DNA of 64,000 nt from Rathayibacter sp. VKM Ac-2804 (GCF_009866655.1 NZ_CP047420.1:3038001-3102000), one strand, 5' to 3'. Shown: positions 33,744 through 43,042, counted from the stretch's first letter. The notes: generated by a model from the sequence alone, not told the origin. Made by a program: numbers and translations.

Positions 33744-35177
33744 ATGGCCGAAGGCGACAACGCGGACCGACCGGGCGGCGGCTCGGAGGACGAGTTCCGC
33801 GACATGCTGCGGCAGTTCCTCTCGGGGAACGGCCCGATCGACCCGAGCCAGCTCGCGGGCGCCGCCGGGCTGCCCAACGACCCGGTCGCGCTGCAGAACC
33901 TGCTCTCCCAGCTGCAGAGCGCGATGCAGCAGTCGGGCGGCGGCATCAACTGGTCGCTCGCGCTCGAGCAGGCGAAGCAGCTGGCCCGCGCCGACTCCGC
34001 GCCGGTGACCGACGCCGTCCGCGCACCGCTCGACGGCGCCTTCGGCGTCGCGGCGCTCTGGCTCGACGAGGTCGCCTACGTCTCCGAGCTGAGCCGTCCG
34101 CCGCGCACCATCAGCCGGCTCGAGTGGATCTCGCTCACCATGCCGGTCTGGACGCAGCTCGCGGAGCCGGTCGCGCTCAGCATCTCCGACGCGCTCACCG
34201 GCGTGATGCGCGATCAGGCCCCGGAGGAGATGAAGGCGATGATCGCCGGCGCCGAGGACATGATGCGCGGCATCGGCGGCACCCTCTTCGCGCTGCAGCT
34301 CGGCCAGGTGGTCGGCCAGCTCGCCGCCGAGGTCGTCTCGGGCGGCGACATCGGCATCCCGCTGCTGGAGGAGAACGATGCGGCGATCCTGCCGCAGAAC
34401 GTCGCGGCCTTCGGCGAGGGCCTCGACATCCCCGTCGACCAGGTGCAGATCTACCTCGCGGTGCGCGAGCTCGCCCACGCGCGGCTCTTCCGGCACGGCA
34501 AGTGGCTGCGGCTCGCCCTGATCTCGCAGATCACCGACTTCGCCCGGGGCATCACGATCGACACCAGCCGTCTCGAGGAGCTGGCCGAGAACTTCGACCC
34601 CTCGAACCCCGAAGAGCTGCGGGACGCGATGACGTCCGGCGCGCTGATCCCGCCGAAGACCGAGGAGCAGCTCGCCGCGCACGGCCGCCTCGAGACGATG
34701 CTCGCGCTGATCGAGGGCTGGGTCGACGTGGTCACCGCGGCGGCGACCACCCGCCTGCCCAGTGCCGGCGCCATCGCCGAGACCGTCCGCCGCCGGCGCG
34801 CGTCCGGCGGGCCCGCGGAGTCGGCCTTCGCGACGCTCGTCGGCCTCGAGCTGCGGCCGCGCCGCCTCCGCGAGGCCGCCGCGATGTGGCAGGCCGTCAC
34901 CGACGCGGTCGGCCCCGAGGCGCGCGACGCGCTCTGGTCGCACCCCGACGTCCTCCCCGGCTCGGCGGATCTGGACGACCCGTCGGCCCTCGTCGCGCGT
35001 CTGGGCGCGGAAGCCCGCGGCGAGACACCGGAGCCCGACGAGATGGACCTCGCGCTCGAGGAGCTGCTGAACGGCACGACCCCCGCGGCGCCGGAGGGCG
35101 ACGGGACCGACGGAGGCGCGGACGGCCGCCGCTCCGACGACGAGGGCACCCCGCCCACCGGCGACCGGCCGGTCTGA
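33744..35177 (+). CDS. DUF2342 zinc-dependent metalloprotease-fold protein
   Basis: A 477-residue protein of the actinobacterial zincin-like DUF2342 family. Gln/Met-rich helices lie at the N terminus, then FGVAALWLDEV, and SQLEW-type family segments such as SRLEWISLTMPVW. The putative zinc helix reads IYLAVRELAHARLFRHGKWLR; it lacks a plain HExxH, which is also true of the family as I recall it. The C-terminal 60 residues are acidic and disordered. Proteolysis has not to my knowledge been shown for the family. The start is ATG at 33744. Confidence 0.87.
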   Translation: MAEGDNADRPGGGSEDEFRDMLRQFLSGNGPIDPSQLAGAAGLPNDPVALQNLLSQLQSAMQQSGGGINWSLALEQAKQLARADSAPVTDAVRAPLDGAFGVAALWLDEVAYVSELSRPPRTISRLEWISLTMPVWTQLAEPVALSISDALTGVMRDQAPEEMKAMIAGAEDMMRGIGGTLFALQLGQVVGQLAAEVVSGGDIGIPLLEENDAAILPQNVAAFGEGLDIPVDQVQIYLAVRELAHARLFRHGKWLRLALISQITDFARGITIDTSRLEELAENFDPSNPEELRDAMTSGALIPPKTEEQLAAHGRLETMLALIEGWVDVVTAAATTRLPSAGAIAETVRRRRASGGPAESAFATLVGLELRPRRLREAAAMWQAVTDAVGPEARDALWSHPDVLPGSADLDDPSALVARLGAEARGETPEPDEMDLALEELLNGTTPAAPEGDGTDGGADGRRSDDEGTPPTGDRPV

Positions 35178-35183
35178 TCCGGT

Positions 35184-35220
35184 CGCGGGAGGCGTCCACG
35201 ACCTGTGGACAACTCCCGCG
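35184..35220 (+). terminator. Hairpin after the DUF2342 gene
   Basis: CGCGGGAG-GC-GTCCA pairs with TGGAC-AA-CTCCCGCG, a 13-bp stem with one internal 2x2 loop and a 7-base loop, starting seven bases after the stop codon. There is no T tract. Confidence 0.5.
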
Positions 35221-35251
35221 CCGCGGGGCCGCTCTCGGCCATGATCGCCCG

Positions 35252-36055
35252 ATGGTCCTCCGGCTCGATCCCCGCTTCCCCCTCCTCTGGCGCTCCGCGA
35301 CCGCGATGCAGATCGGTCTCGACCACCCGCAGGTCGTGCTCGAGGGCGTCGGCTACGCCGAGGAGCTGCTGCTGCACGCCCTGCGGATCGGCACGAGCGC
35401 GGGCACGGCTCGGCTGATCGCGACGCGGGCCGGCGCCGCGGACGCGCGCGTCGACGAGCTGCTCGCCGCGCTGCGACCCGTGCTCGTGCGGAGCATCGAC
35501 CCCGATCCGCCCGCGTCGCCGCGGGTCGTGGTCGAGGGGGTCGGCTCCGCCGCGGACGCTCTGCGCAGCCTGCTCCGCGGCGAGGGCTGCGAGCTCGTCG
35601 GCGACGACGCGCTGCCGGAGCTCGCGGTGCTCGTCGCGGACTACGCCGTCGCTCCCGCCCGCGCCGCGCACTGGCTCTCGAGCGACGTGCCGCACCTGGC
35701 CGTGGTCTTCGGAGACGAGGCGGTCCGCATCGGCCCCCTCGTCGAGCCGGGCGGCGGGCCCTGCCTGCACTGCGCCTACCGCGACCGGATCGACCTCGAT
35801 CCGGAGTGGCCGCGGCTGGTGATCCAGGTCCTCGGCACGACCGCATCGACCCGCACCGCCCTCTCCAGTGCCACGATCGCGGTCGCGGCCGCCGACGCGG
35901 CGCTCCGGCGGCTGCACGCCGGCTGGACCGGGCTGCGCGGCACCGAGCGGACCTACTCCGATGCCTCCGGCGCGTTCAGCGAGCGCCGGCTGGAGCCGCA
36001 CCGCGAGTGCGCGTGCCGATCTCTGCGAGGAAGCGCGACGGCTCCCGCCGCGTGA
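35252..36055 (+). CDS. E1/ThiF-like (TOMM cyclodehydratase-like) protein
   Basis: A 267-residue protein similar in plan to the ThiF-like protein next to uvrD2 in Mycobacterium (Rv3196 as I recall). An N-terminal winged-helix-like part (1-85) precedes a Rossmann segment VVVEGVGSAADAL (about 92-104). Four cysteines, CLHC (171, 174) and CAC (253, 255), form a likely structural zinc site as in E1 enzymes. The long Ala-rich helix between them fits the E1 fold. There is no obvious ATP-contacting Arg/Asp set, so it may bind a leader peptide rather than adenylate. Its 3' end overlaps the convergent helicase gene by 80 bases. Confidence 0.65.
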   Translation: MVLRLDPRFPLLWRSATAMQIGLDHPQVVLEGVGYAEELLLHALRIGTSAGTARLIATRAGAADARVDELLAALRPVLVRSIDPDPPASPRVVVEGVGSAADALRSLLRGEGCELVGDDALPELAVLVADYAVAPARAAHWLSSDVPHLAVVFGDEAVRIGPLVEPGGGPCLHCAYRDRIDLDPEWPRLVIQVLGTTASTRTALSSATIAVAAADAALRRLHAGWTGLRGTERTYSDASGAFSERRLEPHRECACRSLRGSATAPAA

Positions 36056-37703
36056 CCCGGCCGACGGTCGACTGCGACCAGGACAGCCGCAGGCGCTGCC
36101 GGGCGCGGGTGATGCCGACGTAGAGCAGCCGGCGCTCCTCGTCGATCGCCTCGAGGCCGTTCGCGTAGGAGATCGGCAGCAGGCCCTCGGTCAGCCCCAT
36201 CAGGTGCACAGACTCCCATTCCAGGCCCTTCGCCGAGTGGAAGGTGGCGAGGGTGACGGCCGCGCGGTCCGGCTCGTGGTGCACCTGCTGGCGCGCGAGG
36301 AGGTCGTCGGTGAACTGCTTGAAGCTCCAGCCGGCGGGCGCCTCGTCGACGAGGCGGGCGAGCGTGTCCAGCGACTCCCAGCGCTCGCGCACCGCGCCGG
36401 GCGCGGACGGCGGCTCGGCGCTCCAGCCCAGCGAGCGCAGGACGTCGCTGACCGACTTGAACAGGGGCTCGCCCGAGATGGAGACGGAGGCCGCGCGCAG
36501 CTGCATCACGGCCTGCTTCACCTCGGGCAGGTCGAAGAAGCGCTTGCCGCCTCGCAGGTGCGCCGCGACGCCGCGCTCGTGCAGCGCGCGCTCGAGGATC
36601 GCCGACTGCGAATTGGTGCGGAAGAGGATCGCGATGGCGGAGGGGCGCACCCCCGCCTCGATGTCGGCGGCGACGCGGGCCGCCACTCCCCTGGCCTCCG
36701 CGACGTCGTCGGGGTAGGCGTCGATCGCCGGCTCCAGGCTCTCGGCGGCGGCGGAGGCGCCGGCGACGGGCTTCTCGACGACGGAGTGCAGCACGAGCGC
36801 GCCGGGCCGGCCGCGCATCAGGCGGTTCGCGGTCTGCACGATCGGCGGCGCCGAGCGGTAGTTCTCCTCGAGGCGGACGACCGTCGCGGCCGGCCAGCGC
36901 GAGCCGAAGTCGAGCAGGTAGTCGGCGCGGGCGCCGGCGAAGGAGTAGATGGTCTGGCTCGCGTCGCCGACCACGCAGAGGTCGCTGCGGTCGCCCAGCC
37001 AGAGCTCGAGCAGCCGCTGCTGGAGCGGGTTGACGTCCTGGTACTCGTCGACGACGAAGAAGCGGTACTGCTCGCGGACCTGCATCGCCATCGCCGGCTC
37101 GGACTCGAGCATGCCCGCAGTGACCAGGAGGACGTCCTCGAAGTCGATCTGCCGGCGCTGGTCCTTCAGGCCCTCGTACTCGTCCACCATCGCGACGGTC
37201 TGCTCGAGGGTCAGCCGGCCGGGCAGCGCCCGGGTCCGCGCGGCGACGGCGTACTGCTCGAGCGAGAGGGCGGAGACCTTCCGCCACTCGATCTCGGCGG
37301 AGAGGTCGCGCAGGGTCGCGGTGTCCAGCTTCAGCCGCAGGCGCTCGGCCGCGTGGCCCAGCAGCCGGGCCTTGCCGTCCAGCAGCTGCGGCATCGTGCC
37401 GCCGACCAGCTGCGGCCAGAAGAAGCCGAGCTGCGAGAGCGCGGCGGCGTGGAACGTCCGGGCCACGACGCCGCCCGCGCCGAGCACGCGCAGCCGGGAG
37501 CGCAGCTCGGCGGCCGAGCGGCTCGTGAAGGTGAGCGCCATCACGCGGGCCGGCGTGTAGACGCCGGTCGCGACGCCGTGCGCGATCCGGTGGGTGATGG
37601 TCCGCGTCTTGCCGGTGCCCGCGCCCGCCAGGACGCAGACCGGGCCGAGCAGCGCCTCCGCGGCCTCGCGCTGCCCCTCGTCGAGTCCGTCGAGCAGGGT
37701 CAC
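35976..37703 (-). CDS. UvrD/Rep-type superfamily 1 DNA helicase (UvrD2-like)
   Basis: A 575-residue 3'-5' helicase with the full motif set: Walker A AGAGTGKT, ALTFTSRSAAELRSR (Ia), FFVVDEYQDVNPLQ (II), GDASQTIYSF (III), VRLEENYRS (IV), TFHSAKGLEWESVH (V) and LLYVGITRARQRL (VI). It is shorter than mycobacterial UvrD2, which carries a C-terminal HRDC and tetracysteine; neither is present here. The start is GTG at 37703, coupled to nudC by a GTGA overlap. Role: DNA repair or recombination; the exact substrate is unknown. Confidence 0.92.
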   Translation of the reverse strand: MTLLDGLDEGQREAAEALLGPVCVLAGAGTGKTRTITHRIAHGVATGVYTPARVMALTFTSRSAAELRSRLRVLGAGGVVARTFHAAALSQLGFFWPQLVGGTMPQLLDGKARLLGHAAERLRLKLDTATLRDLSAEIEWRKVSALSLEQYAVAARTRALPGRLTLEQTVAMVDEYEGLKDQRRQIDFEDVLLVTAGMLESEPAMAMQVREQYRFFVVDEYQDVNPLQQRLLELWLGDRSDLCVVGDASQTIYSFAGARADYLLDFGSRWPAATVVRLEENYRSAPPIVQTANRLMRGRPGALVLHSVVEKPVAGASAAAESLEPAIDAYPDDVAEARGVAARVAADIEAGVRPSAIAILFRTNSQSAILERALHERGVAAHLRGGKRFFDLPEVKQAVMQLRAASVSISGEPLFKSVSDVLRSLGWSAEPPSAPGAVRERWESLDTLARLVDEAPAGWSFKQFTDDLLARQQVHHEPDRAAVTLATFHSAKGLEWESVHLMGLTEGLLPISYANGLEAIDEERRLLYVGITRARQRLRLSWSQSTVGRVTRREPSRFLAEIGTRTRGAAPAGAR

Positions 37704-38647
37704 GCGACGATGGGGCCGTTCTCGAGCGCTCCCCCGTACCAGTCCTCGATCATCGCGCGGGCGATCGACGAGCGGCCGGGCAGCAGCACCGACTCGAGCG
37801 AGTCGTGCAGCTGCTGGCGGGTGAACCAGCGCAGGGCGACGATCTCCTCGCCGTCCGGGAGCAGGTCGGCGGGGGCCTGGTCCTCGGCGAGGCGCGCGGT
37901 GAAGCCGATCATCAGCGAGGCGGGGAACGGCCAGGGCTGCGAGCCGAGGTACTGCGGGTCGACGACGCGCATCCCGGACTCCTCGAAGATCTCGCGGACG
38001 ACGGCCGCCTCGAGCGACTCCCCCGGCTCGACGAAGCCGGCCAGCAGCGAGAAGCGGCCGGTGCCCCACATCGCGTTCGAGCCGAGCAGCAGGCGGTCGT
38101 CGGCGTCGAGGACGCAGACGATGATCGCCGGGTCGGTGCGCGGGAACACCTGGCTGCCGTCGGCCGGCGAGCGGCGGACCCAGCCGCCCTGCTCGATCAC
38201 GGTCGCCTCGCCGTTGCGCGGCGAGAAGCCGTGCGAGGCGTGCCAGTTGACCATCGCGAGCGCCTCGGTGAAGAGGCCGGCGTCGCGGTCGCTGAGGTGC
38301 TCGGCGAGGGTGCGCAGGGCGCCCCAGGCGGCGTCGTCGGGCTCGAGGGCGCCCGCCTGCTCGTCCGTGAGCACGGCCGCGACGACGGGGGTGCCCGCGG
38401 GCTCGCCCTCGGCGTCGACGGTGGTGCGGCCGAGGTAGAGGCGGAGGGCGCCGGCGGGCACGTCGGTCGTGGGGCGCAGCGCGAGGCGCTCCCCGTCGAC
38501 GAGGGCGCGGTCGCCGCGGAGCAGGAGGACCCGGGTGGCGGCGTCCGCGTCGAGCTCGTCGAAGAGATCGTCGCGCGCGCGGGCGAGGTAGTCCCGGTCG
38601 ACCGCCTGACGGGCGAGCGGGAGGCGGTCGGAGAAGGACGGGATCAT
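37700..38647 (-). CDS. nudC: NudC-like NADH pyrophosphatase/RNA decapping Nudix hydrolase, zinc ribbon lost
   Basis: A 315-residue Nudix protein. The Nudix box GFVEPGESLEAAVVREIFEESG starts near residue 205 (G-x5-E-x7-REUxEE). The NudC-specific SQPWPFPASLMIGF follows. Family activity: hydrolysis of NADH to NMNH and AMP and removal of NAD caps from RNA. The zinc-ribbon segment between NWHASHG (134) and FPRTDP (168) contains no cysteine at all, whereas E. coli-type NudC has four there, so the structural zinc is absent. The start is ATG at 38647; coupled to the helicase gene. Confidence 0.9.
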   Translation of the reverse strand: MIPSFSDRLPLARQAVDRDYLARARDDLFDELDADAATRVLLLRGDRALVDGERLALRPTTDVPAGALRLYLGRTTVDAEGEPAGTPVVAAVLTDEQAGALEPDDAAWGALRTLAEHLSDRDAGLFTEALAMVNWHASHGFSPRNGEATVIEQGGWVRRSPADGSQVFPRTDPAIIVCVLDADDRLLLGSNAMWGTGRFSLLAGFVEPGESLEAAVVREIFEESGMRVVDPQYLGSQPWPFPASLMIGFTARLAEDQAPADLLPDGEEIVALRWFTRQQLHDSLESVLLPGRSSIARAMIEDWYGGALENGPIVA

Positions 38648-38807
38648 GCGGGCTCATTTCGAAGCGGTGCCGGGGGGACGGCCGGTGCGGGGCCGAGGAG
38701 ATGGCGGGCCGGGCGGCGGCCGGGAGGAGCGCGACTCCTCGACGGCATCGGCTGGTCAGCGCGTGGCGACCGGCCGGTCGGGCGCCCGGCGACCTACCCT
38801 GGTGAGC

Positions 38808-39875
38808 ATGGCCAGATCCCATCTCACTCTAGCCGCGCTGGCCACTTCGGCCGTCGAGGGCCTCGACGTCCGGACCGCGCGCGCCTTCACGCACTCGACG
38901 CACGGGGACTTCGACTCCGCTCTGCTGACCACGCGCGACGGCGCCCGCCTGGTGGTGCGCGTGCCGACCTCGCCGCTGGCCGAGCAGGAGCAGCTCGGCG
39001 ACCTCGTCGCCCTGCGCGCGCTGACCGCCGGCATCCGCAGCCGGCTGCCGTTCGATCTGCAGGAGAGCATCGGGCAGACGCCGTTCGACGGCACCCGCGG
39101 CGTCGTCTACGAGTACCTCGAGGGCGACCGCGTGCTGATCGACGACGTCGCGGCCTCGAGCGGACTCGCCGACTCGGTCGGGCGTGCGATCGGGGCGATC
39201 CACTCGCTGCCCGCGTCGTTCGTCCAGGAGGCTGGGCTGCCCGTCGCCTCGGCCCGCGACAGCGTCAACGAGTCGGTCGCCGTGATCGAGCGCGCCGCCG
39301 ACACCGGTCACGTGCCCGCCGCGCTCGTCGCGCGCTGGGAGTCGGCCTCCTCGGACGAGGCGCTCTGGCAGTTCGACCCGACGGTCGTGAACGGCTCGAT
39401 GACCTCCGACTCCTTCCTCCGCTCCGGCGACTCCGTCAGCGCGGTGCTCGGCTGGGCGGCGCTGCGGGTCGGCGACCCGGCCCGCGATCTGCACTGGCTG
39501 CTCAGCGCACCGGGCGCCGGCACCGCCTTCGCGGCGTACTCCCGGATGCGCGCCGGTGCGGTCGACCGCACGATCCGCCAGCGCGCCCAGCTCTACGCCG
39601 AGCTCGAGCTCGCGCGCTGGCTGCTGCACGGCACCGAGACCGAGGACTCGGCGATCGTCGACGACGCGGTCGGGATGCTCGACCTCCTCGTCGACAGCGT
39701 CCTCGGCGACCTGTCCGCGCCGCTGTCGACCGACACCGGCCCGGTGCTCGAGGTCTCCGAGGTCGAGGAGCTGCTGAACCGCACCCCCGGCGCGCGGACC
39801 GGCTCCTCCGCTCACGGCCGCGGGCTCGCTCCCGTCGCCGAGGAGAGCGACTCCGAGAGCTCGCGCTCCGAGTAG
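38808..39875 (+). CDS. Aminoglycoside/macrolide phosphotransferase-fold protein lacking catalytic Asp residues (probable pseudokinase)
   Basis: A 355-residue protein with the APH/Mph kinase plan: an N lobe with LVVRVPTS (48-55, the ATP-Lys position replaced by Arg), hinge VVYEYLEGDRVL, and a helical C lobe. The Brenner motif expected as HGDxxxxN reads NGSMTSDS (195-202), so the catalytic Asp is Ser197. The metal-binding DFG/DWG equivalent reads GWA (215-217) before LRVGDPARDLHWLL, which is otherwise a perfect family match. Phosphoryl transfer is therefore unlikely. A Ser/Glu-rich tail (330-355) overlaps adnB by 64 bases on the other strand. The start is ATG at 38808. Confidence 0.85.
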   Translation: MARSHLTLAALATSAVEGLDVRTARAFTHSTHGDFDSALLTTRDGARLVVRVPTSPLAEQEQLGDLVALRALTAGIRSRLPFDLQESIGQTPFDGTRGVVYEYLEGDRVLIDDVAASSGLADSVGRAIGAIHSLPASFVQEAGLPVASARDSVNESVAVIERAADTGHVPAALVARWESASSDEALWQFDPTVVNGSMTSDSFLRSGDSVSAVLGWAALRVGDPARDLHWLLSAPGAGTAFAAYSRMRAGAVDRTIRQRAQLYAELELARWLLHGTETEDSAIVDDAVGMLDLLVDSVLGDLSAPLSTDTGPVLEVSEVEELLNRTPGARTGSSAHGRGLAPVAEESDSESSRSE

Positions 39876-42800
39876 AAGCGCTCGGGCCGCAGCACGAGGT
39901 CGTCGGCGACGAAGTAGAACACCGCGTCGACGCTCTCCAGCGGCACGCCCTTCCAGCGCGAGTAGGCGAGGCGGTACAGCGCGAGCTGGAACTGCTTGAG
40001 CTCGAGATCGGCCGCGTCCTTCGGGGCGCGGCCGGTCTTCCAGTCCACGATCTGGAAGCCGTCCTCCGTCCGGTACACTGCGTCGAGCTTGCAGACGACG
40101 ACGTGCCCGGCGAGCTGCAGGTGGATCTCGATCTCGACCGCCTCCGGTCGGCGGTCGGCCCACTCCGAGCGCTCGAAGGTGTCGATCAGGCCGGCCAGCT
40201 GCTCGCCCTCGGCGCTCTCCGCGGTCGCCCCGCCGTCGTCGAGCTCGTCGGGGAAGGTGTCGACCGACTCGGACTCGCCCTGGATGCCGAAGCGGTTCTC
40301 GACCCAGGAGTGGAAGGTCGTGCCGAGCCGGGTCTGCCGGTACGGCCGCTCGGGCATCGGCCGCCGCAGCTGCGCCACGACCTCGGCCGGCGTGCTGACG
40401 ATGTCCTTGAACCGCGACGCCGGGATGCGGGTCGGCAGGCCGACGCGCTCGCCACCCGCGAGGCGCACGGCGCGCTCGGCGAGGAGCAGGCGGATGTCCG
40501 CGCCCCGGGCGCCCAGCAGCGCGGGCTCGGCGATGCGGACCCGCTCGGCCGCCGCGCGCACCCGGTCGCCGCGGGCGCCGAGCGGGTCGTGCGGCCAGTG
40601 GAAGGTGCGCGGGGCCTGCTCGAGCGGGTTCTCGAGGTTCGACGGTTCGACCGGCAGCTCCGGCAGAGTGCGGGCCTCCGCGAGGTCGCGCAGGAAGACG
40701 CCCGGCCCGCGCGGCTTCGCCTGCCCGGCCCACCAGGAGCCGCTGAGCAGCAGGTGGTGGCGGGCCCGGGTGACCGCCACGTAGGCGAGCCGGCGCTCCT
40801 CCGACTCGTTGCGCTCGCGCAGGGTGTCGCCGAAGTCGGCGATCGCGTCGACCACCTCCTTCTGCGTCGCGCAGCCGCGCCAGGCGAGGTCCGGCAGCTC
40901 GGCGGCGTCGCCGCGGAAGGCGTAGGGCATCGCGCCCAGGCGCACCCAGCCGCGGAAGCCCTCGACCGGCGTGCCGGGCAGCTCGCCGTCGACCATCCGC
41001 GGCACGGCGACGAGGTCCCACTCCAGGCCCTTCGAGCCGTGGATCGTGAGCAGCTGGACGGTGCCGGGCTCCGGGTCCTCGGGCCGCGGCGCGAGGCCGT
41101 CGCGCTTGTCCGCGAGCACCAGCCAGCGGAGGAAGCCGCGCAGCGACGAGCCGGTCCCGGCGCCGCGGTCGTCGGTCTGCAGGTAGCCGGACACCGCCTC
41201 GCGGAACGCCTCGAGGTTGGCGCGGCCGTCGCTGCGCGACTCGTTGGCCTCCACCTCGATGTCGAGGCCGAGCTCCTGCTCCACCAGCGTGACGAAGTCG
41301 AGCAGGTCCAGGCCCGCCCGGGCGCGCAGCCGGGCGAAGAGCGTGCCGGCGTCGTGCAGGCGGCGCAGCCCCTCGTCGCTGAACGAGGACAACGCGGAGT
41401 GATCGATCCGGCCGTCCTCGCCGGGCCGCCGCGAGGCGATGAAGTCGAGGGCCTCGATGATCGAGCCGCCCTCGCCCTCGGTGACCGAGGCGCGCATCCG
41501 CTCGCGCACCTCCTCGGGCAGCAGCCGGTGGGCGTGGTCGCGCGAGGCGAGCCAGGAGGCGAGGTCGCGCAGCGCGCGCAGGTCGCGGACGCCCAGGCGC
41601 CAGCGCGCGCCGGCCAGCAGCCGGACCAGCTCGCTGCCCGCCGCCGGGTCCTCCACCACGGTGAGCGCGGCGACGAGGTCGGCGATCTCGGGCTGGCGGA
41701 GCAGGCCGCCGATGCCGAGGATGTGGTACCGCACGCCGTGCCGAGCCAGGGCGGCGGCGAAGCGGTCCATGTGCGCACGGACGCGGAAGAGCGCGGCGGC
41801 CGACGGCGGCGCCTCCCCGCGCTCGGCGCTCGCGGCGAGGCGGCCGGCGAACCAGCGCGCGACGTCGTCGGCCTCGTCCTCGATCGTCTCGGGGAAGGTG
41901 AGCTCGACGGCGTGGTCGGAGGCGCCCGGACCGGCCGCGAGGCGGTCGACCGGCACGGCGCTGCCCGCGGTGAGCGGCGCGACGACGGCGTTGGCCGCGG
42001 CCAGGACTCCGTGGCCGTTCCGCCAGCTGGTCGACAGCGAGAAGCGGGCCGCGGAGCCGAAGTCGAGCGCGAAGCGGCCGAGGCCCTCCGCGCTCGCCCC
42101 GCGCCAGCCGTAGATCGACTGGTGCGGGTCGCCGACGGCCATGACGCCCTGCTCGGCGAAGAGCCGGGCCAGCAGGCGGGTCTGCAGCACCGAGGTGTCC
42201 TGGTACTCGTCGAGCAGCACGACCCGGTAGCGTGCGCGGTGCTCGTCGACGACGCGGGGCACCCGCTCGATGATCCGCAGCGCCAGCGCCACCTGGTCCG
42301 AGAACTCGACGAAGCCGCGCTCGGCCTTCGCCTCCTGGAACCGCTCGGCGAGCGCCGTCAGCACCGGCAGCGCGCCGACGGCCTGCAGCGCCTTCTCGAG
42401 CTCGCGGTAGAGACCGGAGCCGCTGGACCCGCGGGGCAGCTCGCCGAGGCGGAGGAAGTCCTCCGCGAAGCCGGCCACCTCGGCCGGGTCGGCGAGGTTG
42501 TCGGCGAGGTCGTGCGCGAGCGCGACGGTGAGGTCGGTCAGGCGGTCGATGCTCGCCTCGACCTCGAGGATGCGCGGGTCGGCGGTGTCGGCGACGACCC
42601 CGCGCGCCAGGTGCCAGGCGGAGGCCTCCGAGAGCACGGTCGCGTCGCCCTCGCGCCCGATCAGGGCGGCGTTGTCGCGGAAGATCGTGTTGGCGAAGGC
42701 GTTGTAGGTCGAGACGGTCGCGGCCTCGAACGGGTCGGGCTCGGTCTGCCCCTCCCGCAGCGGCAGCAGTCCCGCGGCACCGAGCTGGTCGATGCGCCGG

Positions 42801-43042
42801 CCGATCCGCTCGCCGAGCTCGGCGGCGGCCTTGCGGGTGAAGGTGAGGCCGAGGACCTCCGACGGCGCGGCGAGGCCGTTGGCGAGCAGCCAGAGCACGC
42901 GGTTGGCCATCGTCTCGGTCTTCCCGCTGCCGGCGCCCGCGACGACGAGGGCCGGTTCGAGCGGCGCCTCGATGACGGCGCGCTGCTCGACGGTGGGCGG
43001 GCGGAGGTCGAGGGCCTCCGCGATGGTCAGGGCGTCGATCAC
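39812..43042 (-). CDS. adnB: AdnB-like helicase-nuclease subunit
   Basis: A 1076-residue protein: an N-terminal UvrD-type motor (Walker A AGAGSGKT at 35-42; LGLTFTRKAAAELG; VLLDEYQDTS near 280; GDPHQSIYGW; TIHGSKGLEWDLV; AYVAVTRARHHLLL) and a C-terminal RecB-family nuclease with CKLDAVYRTEDGFQIVDWKTG. AdnAB is the mycobacterial end-resection machine that replaces RecBCD in many actinobacteria. It loads on double-strand ends, unwinds and cuts. The start is GTG at 43042, coupled to adnA by a GTGA overlap. Confidence 0.93.
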   Translation of the reverse strand: MIDALTIAEALDLRPPTVEQRAVIEAPLEPALVVAGAGSGKTETMANRVLWLLANGLAAPSEVLGLTFTRKAAAELGERIGRRIDQLGAAGLLPLREGQTEPDPFEAATVSTYNAFANTIFRDNAALIGREGDATVLSEASAWHLARGVVADTADPRILEVEASIDRLTDLTVALAHDLADNLADPAEVAGFAEDFLRLGELPRGSSGSGLYRELEKALQAVGALPVLTALAERFQEAKAERGFVEFSDQVALALRIIERVPRVVDEHRARYRVVLLDEYQDTSVLQTRLLARLFAEQGVMAVGDPHQSIYGWRGASAEGLGRFALDFGSAARFSLSTSWRNGHGVLAAANAVVAPLTAGSAVPVDRLAAGPGASDHAVELTFPETIEDEADDVARWFAGRLAASAERGEAPPSAAALFRVRAHMDRFAAALARHGVRYHILGIGGLLRQPEIADLVAALTVVEDPAAGSELVRLLAGARWRLGVRDLRALRDLASWLASRDHAHRLLPEEVRERMRASVTEGEGGSIIEALDFIASRRPGEDGRIDHSALSSFSDEGLRRLHDAGTLFARLRARAGLDLLDFVTLVEQELGLDIEVEANESRSDGRANLEAFREAVSGYLQTDDRGAGTGSSLRGFLRWLVLADKRDGLAPRPEDPEPGTVQLLTIHGSKGLEWDLVAVPRMVDGELPGTPVEGFRGWVRLGAMPYAFRGDAAELPDLAWRGCATQKEVVDAIADFGDTLRERNESEERRLAYVAVTRARHHLLLSGSWWAGQAKPRGPGVFLRDLAEARTLPELPVEPSNLENPLEQAPRTFHWPHDPLGARGDRVRAAAERVRIAEPALLGARGADIRLLLAERAVRLAGGERVGLPTRIPASRFKDIVSTPAEVVAQLRRPMPERPYRQTRLGTTFHSWVENRFGIQGESESVDTFPDELDDGGATAESAEGEQLAGLIDTFERSEWADRRPEAVEIEIHLQLAGHVVVCKLDAVYRTEDGFQIVDWKTGRAPKDAADLELKQFQLALYRLAYSRWKGVPLESVDAVFYFVADDLVLRPERFYSERELSESLSSATGASPRP

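Noticed and set aside
33744..35177. DUF2342 protein treated as a dead protease because it lacks HExxH
   Set aside because: As I recall, the family as a whole lacks a plain HExxH in this segment, so the absence here is not a loss.
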